Shown here piece by piece: positions 35,935-44,821 of a stretch of 64,000 nucleotides of DNA. The position numbers and the translations under genes were made by a program. Numbering within the stretch: the first letter of the stretch is position 1; each line of letters begins with the position of its first letter. This DNA comes from Cypionkella aquatica (GTDB taxonomy: Bacteria; Pseudomonadota; Alphaproteobacteria; Rhodobacterales; Rhodobacteraceae). The stretch spans positions 350,213 through 414,212 of the forward strand of contig NZ_BSPP01000002.1 of the NCBI RefSeq assembly GCF_030161095.1, read 5' to 3'. Under the pieces are notes generated by a model. That model did no database searches. It was not told where the DNA came from and was given only the letters and a program-made list of their open reading frames with translations.

Positions 35935-36512
35935 TCTATCTTTGCCGCCACGGCCAGACTGAATTCAATGCGATGGGCCGCCGTCAGGGTCAGGTTGACA
36001 GCAACCTCACCGCCCTTGGTCAAGCGCAGGCCACAGCGATGGGCCGCCGTCTTGCCAGACTGCATTTGCCCGATTTTCGCATCTTTGCCAGCCCATTGGG
36101 CCGCGCCCATCATTCCGCCCGCCTGATCGCCGCCGAACTTGGCAATCCCGCCATTACGCTCGATCCACGGCTGAAAGAGATCGGCATGGGATCATGGGAT
36201 GGCCGCACCGATCTTGAAATCGACACCGCCCACCCCGGCCTGCGCGCCTCTGTCCCGCCCGAGGCGTGGTGGTTTCATTCGCCCGATGGCGAGACATTCG
36301 AGACCTTTGCCACCCGTCTGGCAGCGGCCTTGGCTGCGATCCAGTCCGACTCCACCCCCGTCAAGATCATCGTCGCCCATGCCGTGGTCAGCCGCGTGAT
36401 CCGCGCACATTGGGCCGGGCTGACCGAGGCTGAAAGCTACACGCTGCCCGTGCCGCAAGACGCGTTCTATGCGCTGGGTGATGGCCAAAGCATCACTGAA
36501 ATCGCAGCCTGA
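35931..36512 (+). CDS. Histidine phosphatase (phosphoglycerate mutase-like)
   Basis: 193 aa. RHG catalytic motif LCRHGQTEFNA (phospho-His about residue 8), further active-site residues SPLGRAHHSA and LKEIGMGSWDG, and the second His in VAHAVVSRVI. The start chosen is ATG 35931, which overlaps the preceding stop (ATGA); an ATG six bases earlier (35925) is also open. A GGGGGG run lies just upstream. A general phosphatase of the cobC/GpmB group, it is coupled to the GAPDH-like and DMFase-like genes. Substrate not identifiable. Confidence 0.85.
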   Translation: MIYLCRHGQTEFNAMGRRQGQVDSNLTALGQAQATAMGRRLARLHLPDFRIFASPLGRAHHSARLIAAELGNPAITLDPRLKEIGMGSWDGRTDLEIDTAHPGLRASVPPEAWWFHSPDGETFETFATRLAAALAAIQSDSTPVKIIVAHAVVSRVIRAHWAGLTEAESYTLPVPQDAFYALGDGQSITEIAA

Positions 36513-36529
36513 AGCGCGGTTTTTGGGCG

Positions 36530-36549
36530 TCCTCTCTGCACAAATATCC
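36530..36549 (+). repeat. Second copy of the 'TCCTCTCTGCA' dispersed repeat
   Basis: TCCTCTCTGCACAAATATCC matches 17822-17841 except one base. It is flanked by TTGGGCG/CGCCCAA, which could pair. It is in the 72-base gap between convergent genes. Confidence 0.65.
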
Positions 36550-36584
36550 CCGCCCAAGGCATCCAGCAGACCAGAAAGCGCGCC

Positions 36585-37598
36585 TTACCAAGCCCGCAAA
36601 ACCGCCTCCAGATTATCGCCCAACTGATCGCACAGATACCCGCCCTCTTGCACGATCACCACGGGCAGCCCCATCGCCGCCACCGCGCGCCCGATTGCGG
36701 CAAAGCCGGGTGTGGTCACGCTCAATCCCGCAAATGGGTCGCCCTCAAACGCATCCAGCCCAAGCGCCAGCACCAAAGTGTCGGCACCCCAAGCCTGAAC
36801 CTTTTCAATGCCTTGGGCCAAGGCATCCAAAAATCCCGCATCGCCGGTACCGCGCGGCAGCGGCAAGTTCAGGTTCGCGCCCAACCCCGCGCCTTCGCCA
36901 AATTCGCCCTCATACCCCCAGAAGAACGGATAAAACCGCTCGGGATGTGCGTGCAGCGATACCGTCAGCACATCGCCGCGCGCGTAGAACATGCCTTGAG
37001 TGCCGTTGCCGTGGTGCAGATCCACGTCCAGAATAGCGACCCGGCGCCCGGCATCGGTCAGCCTTTGCGCGGCAATGCCCGAATTGTTCAGATAACAAAA
37101 GCCGCCGGCGCTTTCGGCAAAAGCATGATGCCCGGGCGGGCGACACAATGCGTAAGCCGCATTCTCGCCACCCAACACCAGATCAGCCGCATGCAGCGCG
37201 GTTTGCGCCGAGGCATAGGCCGCGCCCCAAGTCTGCGCTGAAATCGGGCAAGAGGTATCCGTCATGTGAAACCCGGCTTGACCCACGGCCGACAACGGAT
37301 AGCCGTCCAACCGACTGGCCGGATGCACATTCGGGATCACCTCTGCCGAAGCACCGTCAATCCGCATCCATCTCTCATATATGCCCGACAGAAACGTCAC
37401 ATAGCGCGCCGGATGCACCGCCAGAATCGGCGCAAGCCCGGCATCCGGTGCCTGCACCACCGGGCCGCCCATCCGCCGCACCGCCCCCAACAAGGCATCA
37501 ATCCGCGCGGGCTGCTCGGGGCAGGGCTTGCGCGCGCCTGACGACAAAAAGAACTGCGGATCATGCGCCCGCTGGGCGTCGTCAAATACCGTGATCAT
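36585..37598 (-). CDS. Histone deacetylase-family acetylpolyamine amidohydrolase
   Basis: Removes acetyl groups from acetylated polyamines or other amines; a Zn-dependent enzyme of the cytoplasm. 337 aa. Catalytic His157-His158 lie in RPPGHHAFAE, zinc ligands D193 and H195 in DVDLHHGNG, Asp282 in LGLDAFEGDP, and Tyr321 in EGGYL. All key residues are present. It is last in a coupled operon after a BKACE enzyme and an SSAT-like acetyltransferase (ATGA overlap), supporting a role with acetylated polyamines. Confidence 0.9.
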   Translation of the reverse strand: MITVFDDAQRAHDPQFFLSSGARKPCPEQPARIDALLGAVRRMGGPVVQAPDAGLAPILAVHPARYVTFLSGIYERWMRIDGASAEVIPNVHPASRLDGYPLSAVGQAGFHMTDTSCPISAQTWGAAYASAQTALHAADLVLGGENAAYALCRPPGHHAFAESAGGFCYLNNSGIAAQRLTDAGRRVAILDVDLHHGNGTQGMFYARGDVLTVSLHAHPERFYPFFWGYEGEFGEGAGLGANLNLPLPRGTGDAGFLDALAQGIEKVQAWGADTLVLALGLDAFEGDPFAGLSVTTPGFAAIGRAVAAMGLPVVIVQEGGYLCDQLGDNLEAVLRAW

Positions 37599-38065
37599 GG
37601 CTGCATCAGGGCGCGCAGGCCCTCTCCTTCAAGAATGAACGGGTCAGAGGCATCGCGCAACGCGAAGCCCAAAGTTTGGTAAAATCCGATCGCAAGCAGG
37701 TTGCTGCGCTTGACCATCAGCGCCATGAACTGGGGCTGCCAATCCTGCGCCTCGGCCAAAGCTGCCGCCAACAAGCCGCGCCCTAACCCTTTGCCGCGCG
37801 CAGCGTGACTTAGATAAATATCCTGCACAAACAGCCCCATAGCGCCGCGCCAGCTGGAGTATTCCGGCAGAAACAGGCAAAATCCCAGCGCCACACCATG
37901 CTCTTGTGCCAGCACCACCCGAAACTGCGGCTTTGGCCCAAAGCCGTGCTGCAGCAGCGCCGCCACCCCGCCGCCTATCGTGCTGCCCTCGGCCTCTGCC
38001 ATCTCGGACAACAGCGCATGGATCAGCGCCGCATCCGCCGCGACGGCCAAGCGATAACCGATCAA
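37595..38065 (-). CDS. GNAT acetyltransferase, spermidine/spermine or diamine acetyltransferase-like
   Basis: 156 aa. SSWRGAMGLFVQDIYLSHAARGKGLGRGLL (quoted in part) at about 70-98 resembles SSAT-type enzymes, where the segment between the Trp and the R/G-rich pyrophosphate loop shapes the amine pocket. Motif B with the FYQTLGF signature is near residue 130. Overlaps at both ends (ATGA with the BKACE gene and with the deacetylase gene) mean the three proteins are co-translated. The opposition of acetyltransferase and deacetylase in one operon is notable. Confidence 0.82.
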   Translation of the reverse strand: MIGYRLAVAADAALIHALLSEMAEAEGSTIGGGVAALLQHGFGPKPQFRVVLAQEHGVALGFCLFLPEYSSWRGAMGLFVQDIYLSHAARGKGLGRGLLAAALAEAQDWQPQFMALMVKRSNLLAIGFYQTLGFALRDASDPFILEGEGLRALMQP

Positions 38066-38988
38066 AATGCCACCTGCGTCACACCTTTCAGCCCGAGCAT
38101 CGCGCGGGCTTCAGCGGGGCTGGCAATCTCGCGCCCCAAGCCCTCGACAATGCTGCGGATGCGGCTGACTTGCTCGGCGTTTGATCGCGCCAACACGCCT
38201 TTGGCCGCGTAAAGATTATCCTCCAGCCCGACCCGCACATGGCCGCCCATCGTGGCCGCCATCGTCGCCATCGGCAACTGCATCCGCCCGGCCGCAAGCA
38301 CCGAAAACTGATAGCTGTCCCCAAACAACCGATCCGCTGTGCGCTTCATCAGCACCAGCATATCCGGGTCCGCCGCCATGCCGCCCAGCACGCCAAACAC
38401 AAACTGGATGAACAACGGCCCCTGCACCGCACCGCGGTCCACGAAATGCTTCAGCATATACAAATGGCTCATGTCATAACATTCAAACTCGAACCGCGCG
38501 CCACGCAAGCCGCCCATCTCATGCAAAACAAAGCCAATATCGCGCGGAGTGTTCTTGAAGACCAGATCGTCCGAGCCTTCGAGGAACGGCTGCTCCCAGT
38601 CATGTTTCCATGCGCTGATCCGGGCTGCCATCGGATACAAAGCGAAATTCATCGTGCCCATGTTCAGGCTGCACATCTCGGGCTGAAACTGCAACGGGGC
38701 TGCCAGCCGCTGCGCCAATGTCATCACCGCCGATCCACCGGTGGTCATGTTCACCACGCCGTCGCAACCTGCCTTGATCTGACCCAAAAACCCCGCCCAA
38801 TGCGCCGGATCACTCGACGGGCGACCATTTTCCGGCACCCGCGCGTGCAGATGCAAAATCGCTGCCCCCGCCTGTGCCGCCTCAATGGCCGAGCTTGCGA
38901 TCTGCGCCCCTGTCACCGGCAAAAACTCTGACATTGACGGCGTGTGGATCGACCCGGTGACTGCACAAGAGATGATGATTTTCGACAT
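38062..38988 (-). CDS. Beta-keto acid cleavage enzyme (BKACE, DUF849)
   Basis: Zinc enzyme that condenses a beta-keto acid with acetyl-CoA, yielding acetoacetate and a new CoA ester. 308 aa from ATG 38986-38988 (AGAGGAGG six bases upstream); a longer frame upstream is not supported. Metal ligands H46 and H48 in ILHLHAR, the GDSYQFSVLAAGRMQ segment and VRVGLEDNLYA match the family. Related Kce and dehydrocarnitine enzymes act in lysine and carnitine breakdown. Operon context suggests an aminated keto acid derived from polyamine or lysine catabolism, an inference. Confidence 0.88.
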   Translation of the reverse strand: MSKIIISCAVTGSIHTPSMSEFLPVTGAQIASSAIEAAQAGAAILHLHARVPENGRPSSDPAHWAGFLGQIKAGCDGVVNMTTGGSAVMTLAQRLAAPLQFQPEMCSLNMGTMNFALYPMAARISAWKHDWEQPFLEGSDDLVFKNTPRDIGFVLHEMGGLRGARFEFECYDMSHLYMLKHFVDRGAVQGPLFIQFVFGVLGGMAADPDMLVLMKRTADRLFGDSYQFSVLAAGRMQLPMATMAATMGGHVRVGLEDNLYAAKGVLARSNAEQVSRIRSIVEGLGREIASPAEARAMLGLKGVTQVAF

Positions 38989-39040
38989 GAAGCCTCCTCT
39001 TGGGGCCATCCTGCCATGAAGCCGAAAGCTTTGCATAGAG

Positions 39041-39067
39041 GCGCGCGGCGGCAAACCCGCCGCGCGC
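39041..39067 (-). terminator. Hairpin after the PepSY gene
   Basis: Perfect 11-bp stem GCGCGCGGCGG / CCGCCGCGCGC with a 5-base loop, 11 bases past the PepSY stop; GC-rich, no T-run. Confidence 0.65.
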
Positions 39068-39077
39068 CCGATTTCAG

Positions 39078-40466
39078 TCAGCTGAATGTCCGCTTCATCG
39101 CAGGCAGGTTCTGCAGCAGCAGGAAATCCAGCGCCAATACGGCGACAAGCACCGCGCCCAGCATCGGAAACGCCACGCCCAAAACCAAGGCAATCAGCGC
39201 CACACCGCGCAACGGCACCCCCGCTGGCATCGGCGGCGCGCCCAGACGTCGCGCGCCCGATGGCCGGCGTTTCCACCACATCGCCACACCACTTACGCAG
39301 ACAAACACCACGATCAGGCAAAAGCCGATGTTCAGAACCACATTCCACAGCCCCAACTGGCCTTCGTGCAGCGCAATGCCGACCGCCATCGACTTTGCCG
39401 CCAGCCCGTAATCGGCAAAACCCACATCGGCCAAAATCTTGCCGGTGAATTGGTCGATATGCACGGTGCGATCCGCGGTGGGGTCGGGGCCGTCATAGCT
39501 GTTGCTGTCTTGGCTTAGCGTCCAGACCCCGGCATCATCGGCGGGAACCGCCACCTGAAAACGGCCCTGAAAGCCAATTGCCCGCCCCAGTGCCACCACG
39601 TTCTCAAGCACCACTGGCACTCCCATCGGCAGGCCGGTGACACCCGCATCCGAGCCTGACATCGGCATCGGCGTTTGCTCAAGCCCCCATGGCACAGTGT
39701 CATCTGCGGTCATGTTCATGTCTTTGTGGCGGGCATCCGACAAGGGCACATTGTCCCATTTTTCGGCCGGAAAAGTGGCCCAGGCCTGCACATATTTTTC
39801 GCCCCAGATCCCCGCCCAAGACAGGCCCGAGATCAGAAAGAACACCAGCCCCAGCGAGATCCAGAACCCCAGCACGCCGTGCAAAGACTTCCACCACGCC
39901 CGCCCACGCGCGCGCAGATTCGGTACAAGCAGGCTGCGCAAGCCCGCCCCATTGCGCGGCCACACCAGATAAACCCCTGTCACCACAAGCAAAAGCCCAA
40001 GCGAGGCTGCAATCTCGATCAACCGATCGCCCAATGTGCCGATCAGCAATGTGCCATGAATGTCATTGGCCAACGTGTACCAAGACGCGCCGTCCTGCGT
40101 GTCGCGCAGCACTGCGCCCGTGTAGGGATCAACGGCGATCACGCGCCGGCTGTCTGCCAGATCCACCCGGAACAGCGCGGGGTTTACAGGGCTGCGGGGC
40201 GCAATATATTGGCCGATCTTGCCCTTTGGGTGGGTGGCAAGGGCGGCGGCTTCTTGGGCGCTGATGGTCTGGGTTTGGGCTTGCGGGGTCAGCACCAGAC
40301 GCTCGCCGCTTTCGGGTGAAATGCTGGTGAACCACACCATCACAATCCCGGTGATCGCCAGCATCAACAGAAACGGGATCACATAAAGCCCCGCGTAAAA
40401 GTGCCAACGCCAGACCGCAAAGTAAAGTTTATCAACGCCCGCAGGCGCAGTTGATGTCTCAGACAT
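39078..40466 (-). CDS. PepSY-associated TM-helix protein (COG3182, PiuB/FsrB-like)
   Basis: 462 aa with four or more membrane segments: about 18-45, 150-172, 200-222, and several near 360-450. PepSY domains lie in the periplasmic parts (NPALFRVDLADSRRVIAVDP; TVHIDQFTGKILADV). The HxxxH-like WHFYAGLYVIPF start is typical of ferric or copper reductase-like proteins linked to TonB receptors. A DUF2946-like gene immediately upstream on the same strand supports a role in copper or iron homeostasis. No TonB receptor is within the window. Confidence 0.82.
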   Translation of the reverse strand: MSETSTAPAGVDKLYFAVWRWHFYAGLYVIPFLLMLAITGIVMVWFTSISPESGERLVLTPQAQTQTISAQEAAALATHPKGKIGQYIAPRSPVNPALFRVDLADSRRVIAVDPYTGAVLRDTQDGASWYTLANDIHGTLLIGTLGDRLIEIAASLGLLLVVTGVYLVWPRNGAGLRSLLVPNLRARGRAWWKSLHGVLGFWISLGLVFFLISGLSWAGIWGEKYVQAWATFPAEKWDNVPLSDARHKDMNMTADDTVPWGLEQTPMPMSGSDAGVTGLPMGVPVVLENVVALGRAIGFQGRFQVAVPADDAGVWTLSQDSNSYDGPDPTADRTVHIDQFTGKILADVGFADYGLAAKSMAVGIALHEGQLGLWNVVLNIGFCLIVVFVCVSGVAMWWKRRPSGARRLGAPPMPAGVPLRGVALIALVLGVAFPMLGAVLVAVLALDFLLLQNLPAMKRTFS

Positions 40467-40517
40467 GGGATTTCATTCCAGATAAAGCCAAAGGGCGGGC
40501 TAATGCCCGAGGGATGC

Positions 40518-40889
40518 TTAGATCTGGGTGACAGGCGGCCCGCGCGCCGGTGGCGTGGCTGGCGGATAGGCCGAGGCATCGGCCACAGCCAGTTGCGGCC
40601 AAACCTGCGCCACGGCCACCAGGTGCACGGCTGGCACACCGGTGCTGGCCGGGATTTCAAACGCCGCGATGATCCGGCACAGCGGGCAAGGCGCCTGATC
40701 CTTGCTGCTGTGATCGCCCATGCCGCTGTCATGGCAAAGTTCAGGCAAAGTGCCATCCGGCATCGCATAGGCGCTTAGATCCACCGGATCTTGCAGCACC
40801 ATCCGGTGACCAAAGCCCAAAGTGGTCAGGGCCACTGCCAACAGCAGGGCCATCACATTCAGGGCAAATTGGCGGGCAAAGCGGTGCAT
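40518..40889 (-). CDS. DUF2946-like small protein
   Basis: 123 aa. N-terminal hydrophobic segment (about 8-26), possibly a signal or anchor. A His/Cys-bearing part HDSGMGDHSSKDQAPCPLC (about 53-71) could bind metal. The tail is Ala/Pro-rich (PPATPPARGPPVT). This arrangement is typical of DUF2946 proteins found with copper or TonB-related genes. It precedes the PepSY gene by 51 bases. Confidence 0.7.
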   Translation of the reverse strand: MHRFARQFALNVMALLLAVALTTLGFGHRMVLQDPVDLSAYAMPDGTLPELCHDSGMGDHSSKDQAPCPLCRIIAAFEIPASTGVPAVHLVAVAQVWPQLAVADASAYPPATPPARGPPVTQI

Positions 40890-40999
40890 CCGCTGTGGCT
40901 AACCGATCACATCCCGCAAGATCAAGCCACCACATCGCGTGATCGCAGGCTTTCTTTCCGCGCGCCGCCGCATAAGCTGGCCAAAAAACAGGAGCAGCT

Positions 41000-41923
41000 A
41001 TGGTCTTTGTCGAAACCCCGGAATGGGCGGCTTTGGGCGCGCGCATCACCTCGGCCTTGGTAGAGCTGCATGGCGGACAGGGGCTGGCGGCGGATCGCTT
41101 TGGTCTGGTGCTGTTGACGCGGGGTGCCGCGGGGGCCGAAGGCTTTGCGCATCGCGGCGCGACCGCGGTTTATCCCTGTTCGCTGGTCAAGACCTTCCAC
41201 CTTGTCCACGCTTTGGCGCTGCTTGAAGATGCCCGCATCGCCCCGCATGGCGAGATGGACCGCGCCCTGCGCGATATGATCCGCTGGTCCTCCAATGGAG
41301 CGACCAATTACGCGATTGATCTGATCACCGGCACTACTGGCGACACCCTGCTGCATGGCGCGGAATATCTGGATTGGGTGAACAAGCGCGAGCGGTTGAA
41401 CCGTTTTTTCTGGGCCTTGGGTTGGGATGAATGGCAAGGCTGCCACATCGCGCAAAAGCTGATGGATGACACGAGGTATGGGCGCGAGGCACAATTTGCA
41501 GGGGTGGACGGCAGCTATCTGAACCGCCTGACGCCAGTGGCTGCTGCGCGCCTGTTGTGGGAGTTGTTCGAGGGCGATCTGCCGCTGTCACAACCGTCGA
41601 AGGCGCGCGCGCAGGCGATTTTGCAGCGCGATCCCGACAGCGAAGATGCAGCAAACCCAGCCTATCAGCTGTCCGAATACCTTGGCGGCGATTTGCCCAC
41701 TGGCGTGCAGATCTGGTCGAAAGCCGGGCATAATCTGTGGACCGGCGATGCGAAAACCAGCTGGTTCAAGCATGACATGATCCGCATTGCCGCCCCGCAG
41801 CGCAAACCGCTGATCATGGTGCTGACCACCGAAGGCCAAGGCATGGCGCAGAGCCATCCGCAAGCCTTCCCCCAGATCGGACGGTTGATCTGGGAAATGA
41901 CCGAGGACATCACCCGACTTTGA
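41000..41923 (+). CDS. Serine hydrolase, class A beta-lactamase fold
   Basis: 307 aa with CAGGAG upstream. SLVK (61-64) is the SxxK nucleophile motif; SNG (98-100) stands for the SDN motif; KAG near residue 244 for KTG. The catalytic Ser and Lys are present, but the N-terminus (MVFVETPEWAALG) is not a signal peptide, so it is probably cytoplasmic and unlikely to be a secreted antibiotic-degrading enzyme. A few members of this group are amidases or esterases. Stand-alone gene, convergent with the dipeptidase. Confidence 0.75.
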   Translation: MVFVETPEWAALGARITSALVELHGGQGLAADRFGLVLLTRGAAGAEGFAHRGATAVYPCSLVKTFHLVHALALLEDARIAPHGEMDRALRDMIRWSSNGATNYAIDLITGTTGDTLLHGAEYLDWVNKRERLNRFFWALGWDEWQGCHIAQKLMDDTRYGREAQFAGVDGSYLNRLTPVAAARLLWELFEGDLPLSQPSKARAQAILQRDPDSEDAANPAYQLSEYLGGDLPTGVQIWSKAGHNLWTGDAKTSWFKHDMIRIAAPQRKPLIMVLTTEGQGMAQSHPQAFPQIGRLIWEMTEDITRL

Positions 41924-41939
41924 GCGGGCCGGTTTGAAG

Positions 41940-41977
41940 GGGCGGGCAGGGGGCTTCCTCCCGCCTCACCCCCGCCC
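41940..41977 (+). terminator. Probable terminator after the serine hydrolase
   Basis: GGGCGGG (41940-41946) pairs with CCCGCCC (41971-41977) and is followed by TACTTTTG; an inner GGCGGG/CCCGCC alternative exists. Confidence 0.55.
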
Positions 41978-42008
41978 TACTTTTGCACAGAGGATGACCA
42001 AAGCGGGC

Positions 42009-43040
42009 TCAGCCGATCACGCGCGCCAGCAAGGTTTGCCAGTTGTTCCAGCACAGCTTTTCGGTCAGCGCCGCGCCGTAATGGCTTTTCAGCGCGTCCG
42101 TCAGATGGGGCAGGCCGCTGGCATCGGTGATGAAATCGGGGATCATTGTGCCGTCGAAATCCGATCCCAGTGCCACGCCATCCTCGCCCAGATGCGCGAG
42201 CAGGTGATCGAGGTGGCGCAGCATGACCTCGGGGCCGGTTGCGGGATTTTTCACCCCATCGCTGCGCAAGAAGCTGCAGCCGAAGTTCAGCCCGACCAAG
42301 CCACCGCTGGCGCGGATCGCATCCAGTTGGCGGTCGGTCAGGTTGCGGGTCGAGGCCGTCACGGCATGCGCGTTGGAATGGGTGGCGACCAGCGGCTTGG
42401 TTGAAATCCGCGCCACATCCCAGAACCCGGCCTCGTTCAGATGGCTGAGATCGACCAGCACGCCCAAAGCATCACATTCCCAGACCAACCGCATCCCGGC
42501 TTCGGTCAGCCCCGCCCCGGTGTCGGGGCTGGCGGGGAAGTTGAACGGCACGCCATGGCCGAAAATGTTCGGGCGGCTCCAGACCGGACCAAGGCTGCGC
42601 AGGCCCGCTGCATGAAAAACGTGCAAGGCGTCCAGATTTTCGGCAATGCCCTCGGTGCCTTCGATATGCAGGATGGCGGCAATCGCACCCGCCGCACGCG
42701 CCGCCGCGATCTCGGCTGTCGAGCGGCACAGACGAATTGCGTCGGGGCGGGCGGCCTGCATCCGCAGCAGAATTGCGATCTGCTCCAGCGTCTGCTGCAT
42801 GGCGCGCACCGGATCAATCGCCGAAAATTCCCGGTAGGTCGCCATCGGATCAGGCCCGGTTCCCGGCACACCCCCCACCCAAACCGCAAAAAAACCGCCC
42901 GCAAAGCCGCCTTTGCGGCATTTTTCCAGATCAAGATCGCCATCGCGTCCTCTAAAGAACGCCTCGCCATGATAGGATTTTTCTGTCCACAAACACGAGA
43001 GCAGATCATTATGCCCGTCAAAGATCGAAAACTCTGCCAT
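42009..43040 (-). CDS. Membrane dipeptidase (peptidase M19), paralogue 1
   Basis: Zinc dipeptidase of the renal dipeptidase family, cleaving dipeptides, some with D-residues. 343 aa from ATG 43038-43040 (GGGGGAG upstream); the upstream in-frame start is unsupported. Metal motifs: HND in FDGHNDLL, Glu in LHIEGTEG, His in DLSHLNEAG and in ATHSNAHA. A GLRSLGPVWSRPN segment is shared with the second dipeptidase at 48.5 kb. It is divergent from the dipeptide ABC transporter, with a 164-base intergene. Confidence 0.88.
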   Translation of the reverse strand: MAEFSIFDGHNDLLSCLWTEKSYHGEAFFRGRDGDLDLEKCRKGGFAGGFFAVWVGGVPGTGPDPMATYREFSAIDPVRAMQQTLEQIAILLRMQAARPDAIRLCRSTAEIAAARAAGAIAAILHIEGTEGIAENLDALHVFHAAGLRSLGPVWSRPNIFGHGVPFNFPASPDTGAGLTEAGMRLVWECDALGVLVDLSHLNEAGFWDVARISTKPLVATHSNAHAVTASTRNLTDRQLDAIRASGGLVGLNFGCSFLRSDGVKNPATGPEVMLRHLDHLLAHLGEDGVALGSDFDGTMIPDFITDASGLPHLTDALKSHYGAALTEKLCWNNWQTLLARVIG

Positions 43041-43098
43041 TCCGCCCGCTCCCCCGTCAAACTGCCAGTTGGCTGCAGTTTCGCGGCGCATGGCGCTG

Positions 43099-43104
43099 TT
43101 GACA
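43099..43104 (+). promoter_or_regulatory. Candidate -35 box of the dipeptide transporter operon
   Basis: TTGACA in the divergent gap; no strong -10 box at 17 bases, so this is weak. Confidence 0.25.
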
Positions 43105-43204
43105 AGCCCGCATAGAAGTTGCCCAATCGGTCAGGAATTACCCTGAGGCTGCAAGAGACTCAGGCACGGCAATGAAAAAACGATGATAAAACAGGGAGTT
43201 TGTC

Positions 43205-44815
43205 ATGCTACTTGAACCGACGCTGCGCCGCGTGGGCGCTGTTGCGATTGCTGCTTTGATGTTGGGCACCGCCCCCGCGGCACTGATGGCCGAAACCCCA
43301 GCCGATACTTTGGTGCTGGCGGGGGCCATCGACGACATCGTGTCGCTGGACCCGCACGAAGCCTACGAATTCTCGGGCCTTGATGTGGTCAACAACACCT
43401 ATGACGGTCTGGTCGAGATCAACCCGGCCACGTTGGAAATCGAACCGGGTCTGGCCGAAAGCTGGTCGGTGGCTGAAGACGGTTTGACCTATACGTTCAA
43501 GATGAAAGCCGGCGTGACCTTCAGCTCTGGCAATCCGGTAACGGCAGAGGCCGCCGCCTATTCGCTGCAGCGTGCGGTCAAGTTGAACAAAACCCCTGCC
43601 TTCATCCTGAACCAGTTCGGCTGGACGGCTGAAACCGTGGACAGCATGATCACGGGTGCAGGCGATACGCTGACCATCAAGGTCGACAAACCCTATGCGC
43701 CGACCTTCCTCTACAACTGCCTGACCGCAGGTGTGGCCTCGATCGTCGATGCCGAAGTGGTCAAGGCGAATGAGGCCATGGTCGATGGTGTGTCGGATCT
43801 TGGCAATGAATATCTGAAGACCCATTCGGCAGGGTCGGGCGCTTACACGCTGAAGAACTTCAAGCCCAATGAAGGCTATGTGCTGGAAATGCGCCCCGGT
43901 TATTGGCGCGGCGATGCGAAAATGGCCAAAGTCTTCATGACTCATGTGCCCGAAGCCGCGACCGAGCGTTTGCAGCTGGAAAAAGGCGATATTGACGTGG
44001 CCCGCACCCTGACCCCGATTGATGTCGCGGGCATGGCGGGCAATGCCGACGTGGTTGTGCAAGAAGACGTGGGCGGTCAGATCTATTATCTGTCGTTCAA
44101 CCAGAAGAACGAAAACTACAAGAACGCCAAATTCCTCGACGCGATGCGCTGGGCGGTGGATTACAACGGCATGGCCGACACCTTCATGAAAGGCGCTGCC
44201 GTTGTTCACCAGAACTTCCTGCCCTCGGGCTATCTGGGCGCTTTGGATGACAACCCCTATTCTTTGGACATCGAGAAAGCCAAGGCGCTGATCGCCGAAT
44301 CCGGCATCAAAGACCCAAGCATCAAGCTGTCGGTGCGCAACGCTGCCGACCGGATGGATGTGGCGCAGTCGATCCAGAACACCTTTGGCCAAGCCGGTAT
44401 CAAGGTTGAACTCAGCGTCGGCGAAGGGGCCGAGCAGCTGAAAGAATACCGCGCCCGCCAACATGACGGCACCCTGCAAACCTGGGGCCCGGATTATCCC
44501 GATCCGAACACCAACTCGTCGACCTTCGCGGAAAACCCCGACAACTCGGATGCCGCCAACAACACGGGCTATCTGGCTTGGCGCAACGCTTACGATCCGG
44601 GTGAGATGACCGCAGAGTCGAAAGCCGCTGTGCTGGAGCAAGACCCGGCCAAGCGCGTTGAAATGTATGCCGCCCTGCAGAAGAAATTCCGCGAAACGGC
44701 ACCGTTTATCGTGATGTTCCAGCAAGCCCGCCAGACCGGCGTGCGTGCGAACGTCAAAGGCCTCTATACCGGGGGCGCTGTTGACGCCGTCGCGTATTGG
44801 CTTGTGACCAAGTAA
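43205..44815 (+). CDS. Dipeptide/oligopeptide ABC transporter substrate-binding protein
   Basis: 536 aa, SBP family 5 (DppA-like). Signal peptide about 1-29, ending near LMAETP. Mature features: VSLDPHEAYEFSG and a SWSVAEDGLTYTFKM core region. AGGGAG lies before ATG 43205. It begins an operon with two permeases and two ATPases. A stable hairpin between it and the first permease (44822-44845) would favour higher expression of the binding protein. Flanking dipeptidases suggest dipeptides as substrate. Confidence 0.9.
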   Translation: MLLEPTLRRVGAVAIAALMLGTAPAALMAETPADTLVLAGAIDDIVSLDPHEAYEFSGLDVVNNTYDGLVEINPATLEIEPGLAESWSVAEDGLTYTFKMKAGVTFSSGNPVTAEAAAYSLQRAVKLNKTPAFILNQFGWTAETVDSMITGAGDTLTIKVDKPYAPTFLYNCLTAGVASIVDAEVVKANEAMVDGVSDLGNEYLKTHSAGSGAYTLKNFKPNEGYVLEMRPGYWRGDAKMAKVFMTHVPEAATERLQLEKGDIDVARTLTPIDVAGMAGNADVVVQEDVGGQIYYLSFNQKNENYKNAKFLDAMRWAVDYNGMADTFMKGAAVVHQNFLPSGYLGALDDNPYSLDIEKAKALIAESGIKDPSIKLSVRNAADRMDVAQSIQNTFGQAGIKVELSVGEGAEQLKEYRARQHDGTLQTWGPDYPDPNTNSSTFAENPDNSDAANNTGYLAWRNAYDPGEMTAESKAAVLEQDPAKRVEMYAALQKKFRETAPFIVMFQQARQTGVRANVKGLYTGGAVDAVAYWLVTK

Positions 44816-44821
44816 GGCATT

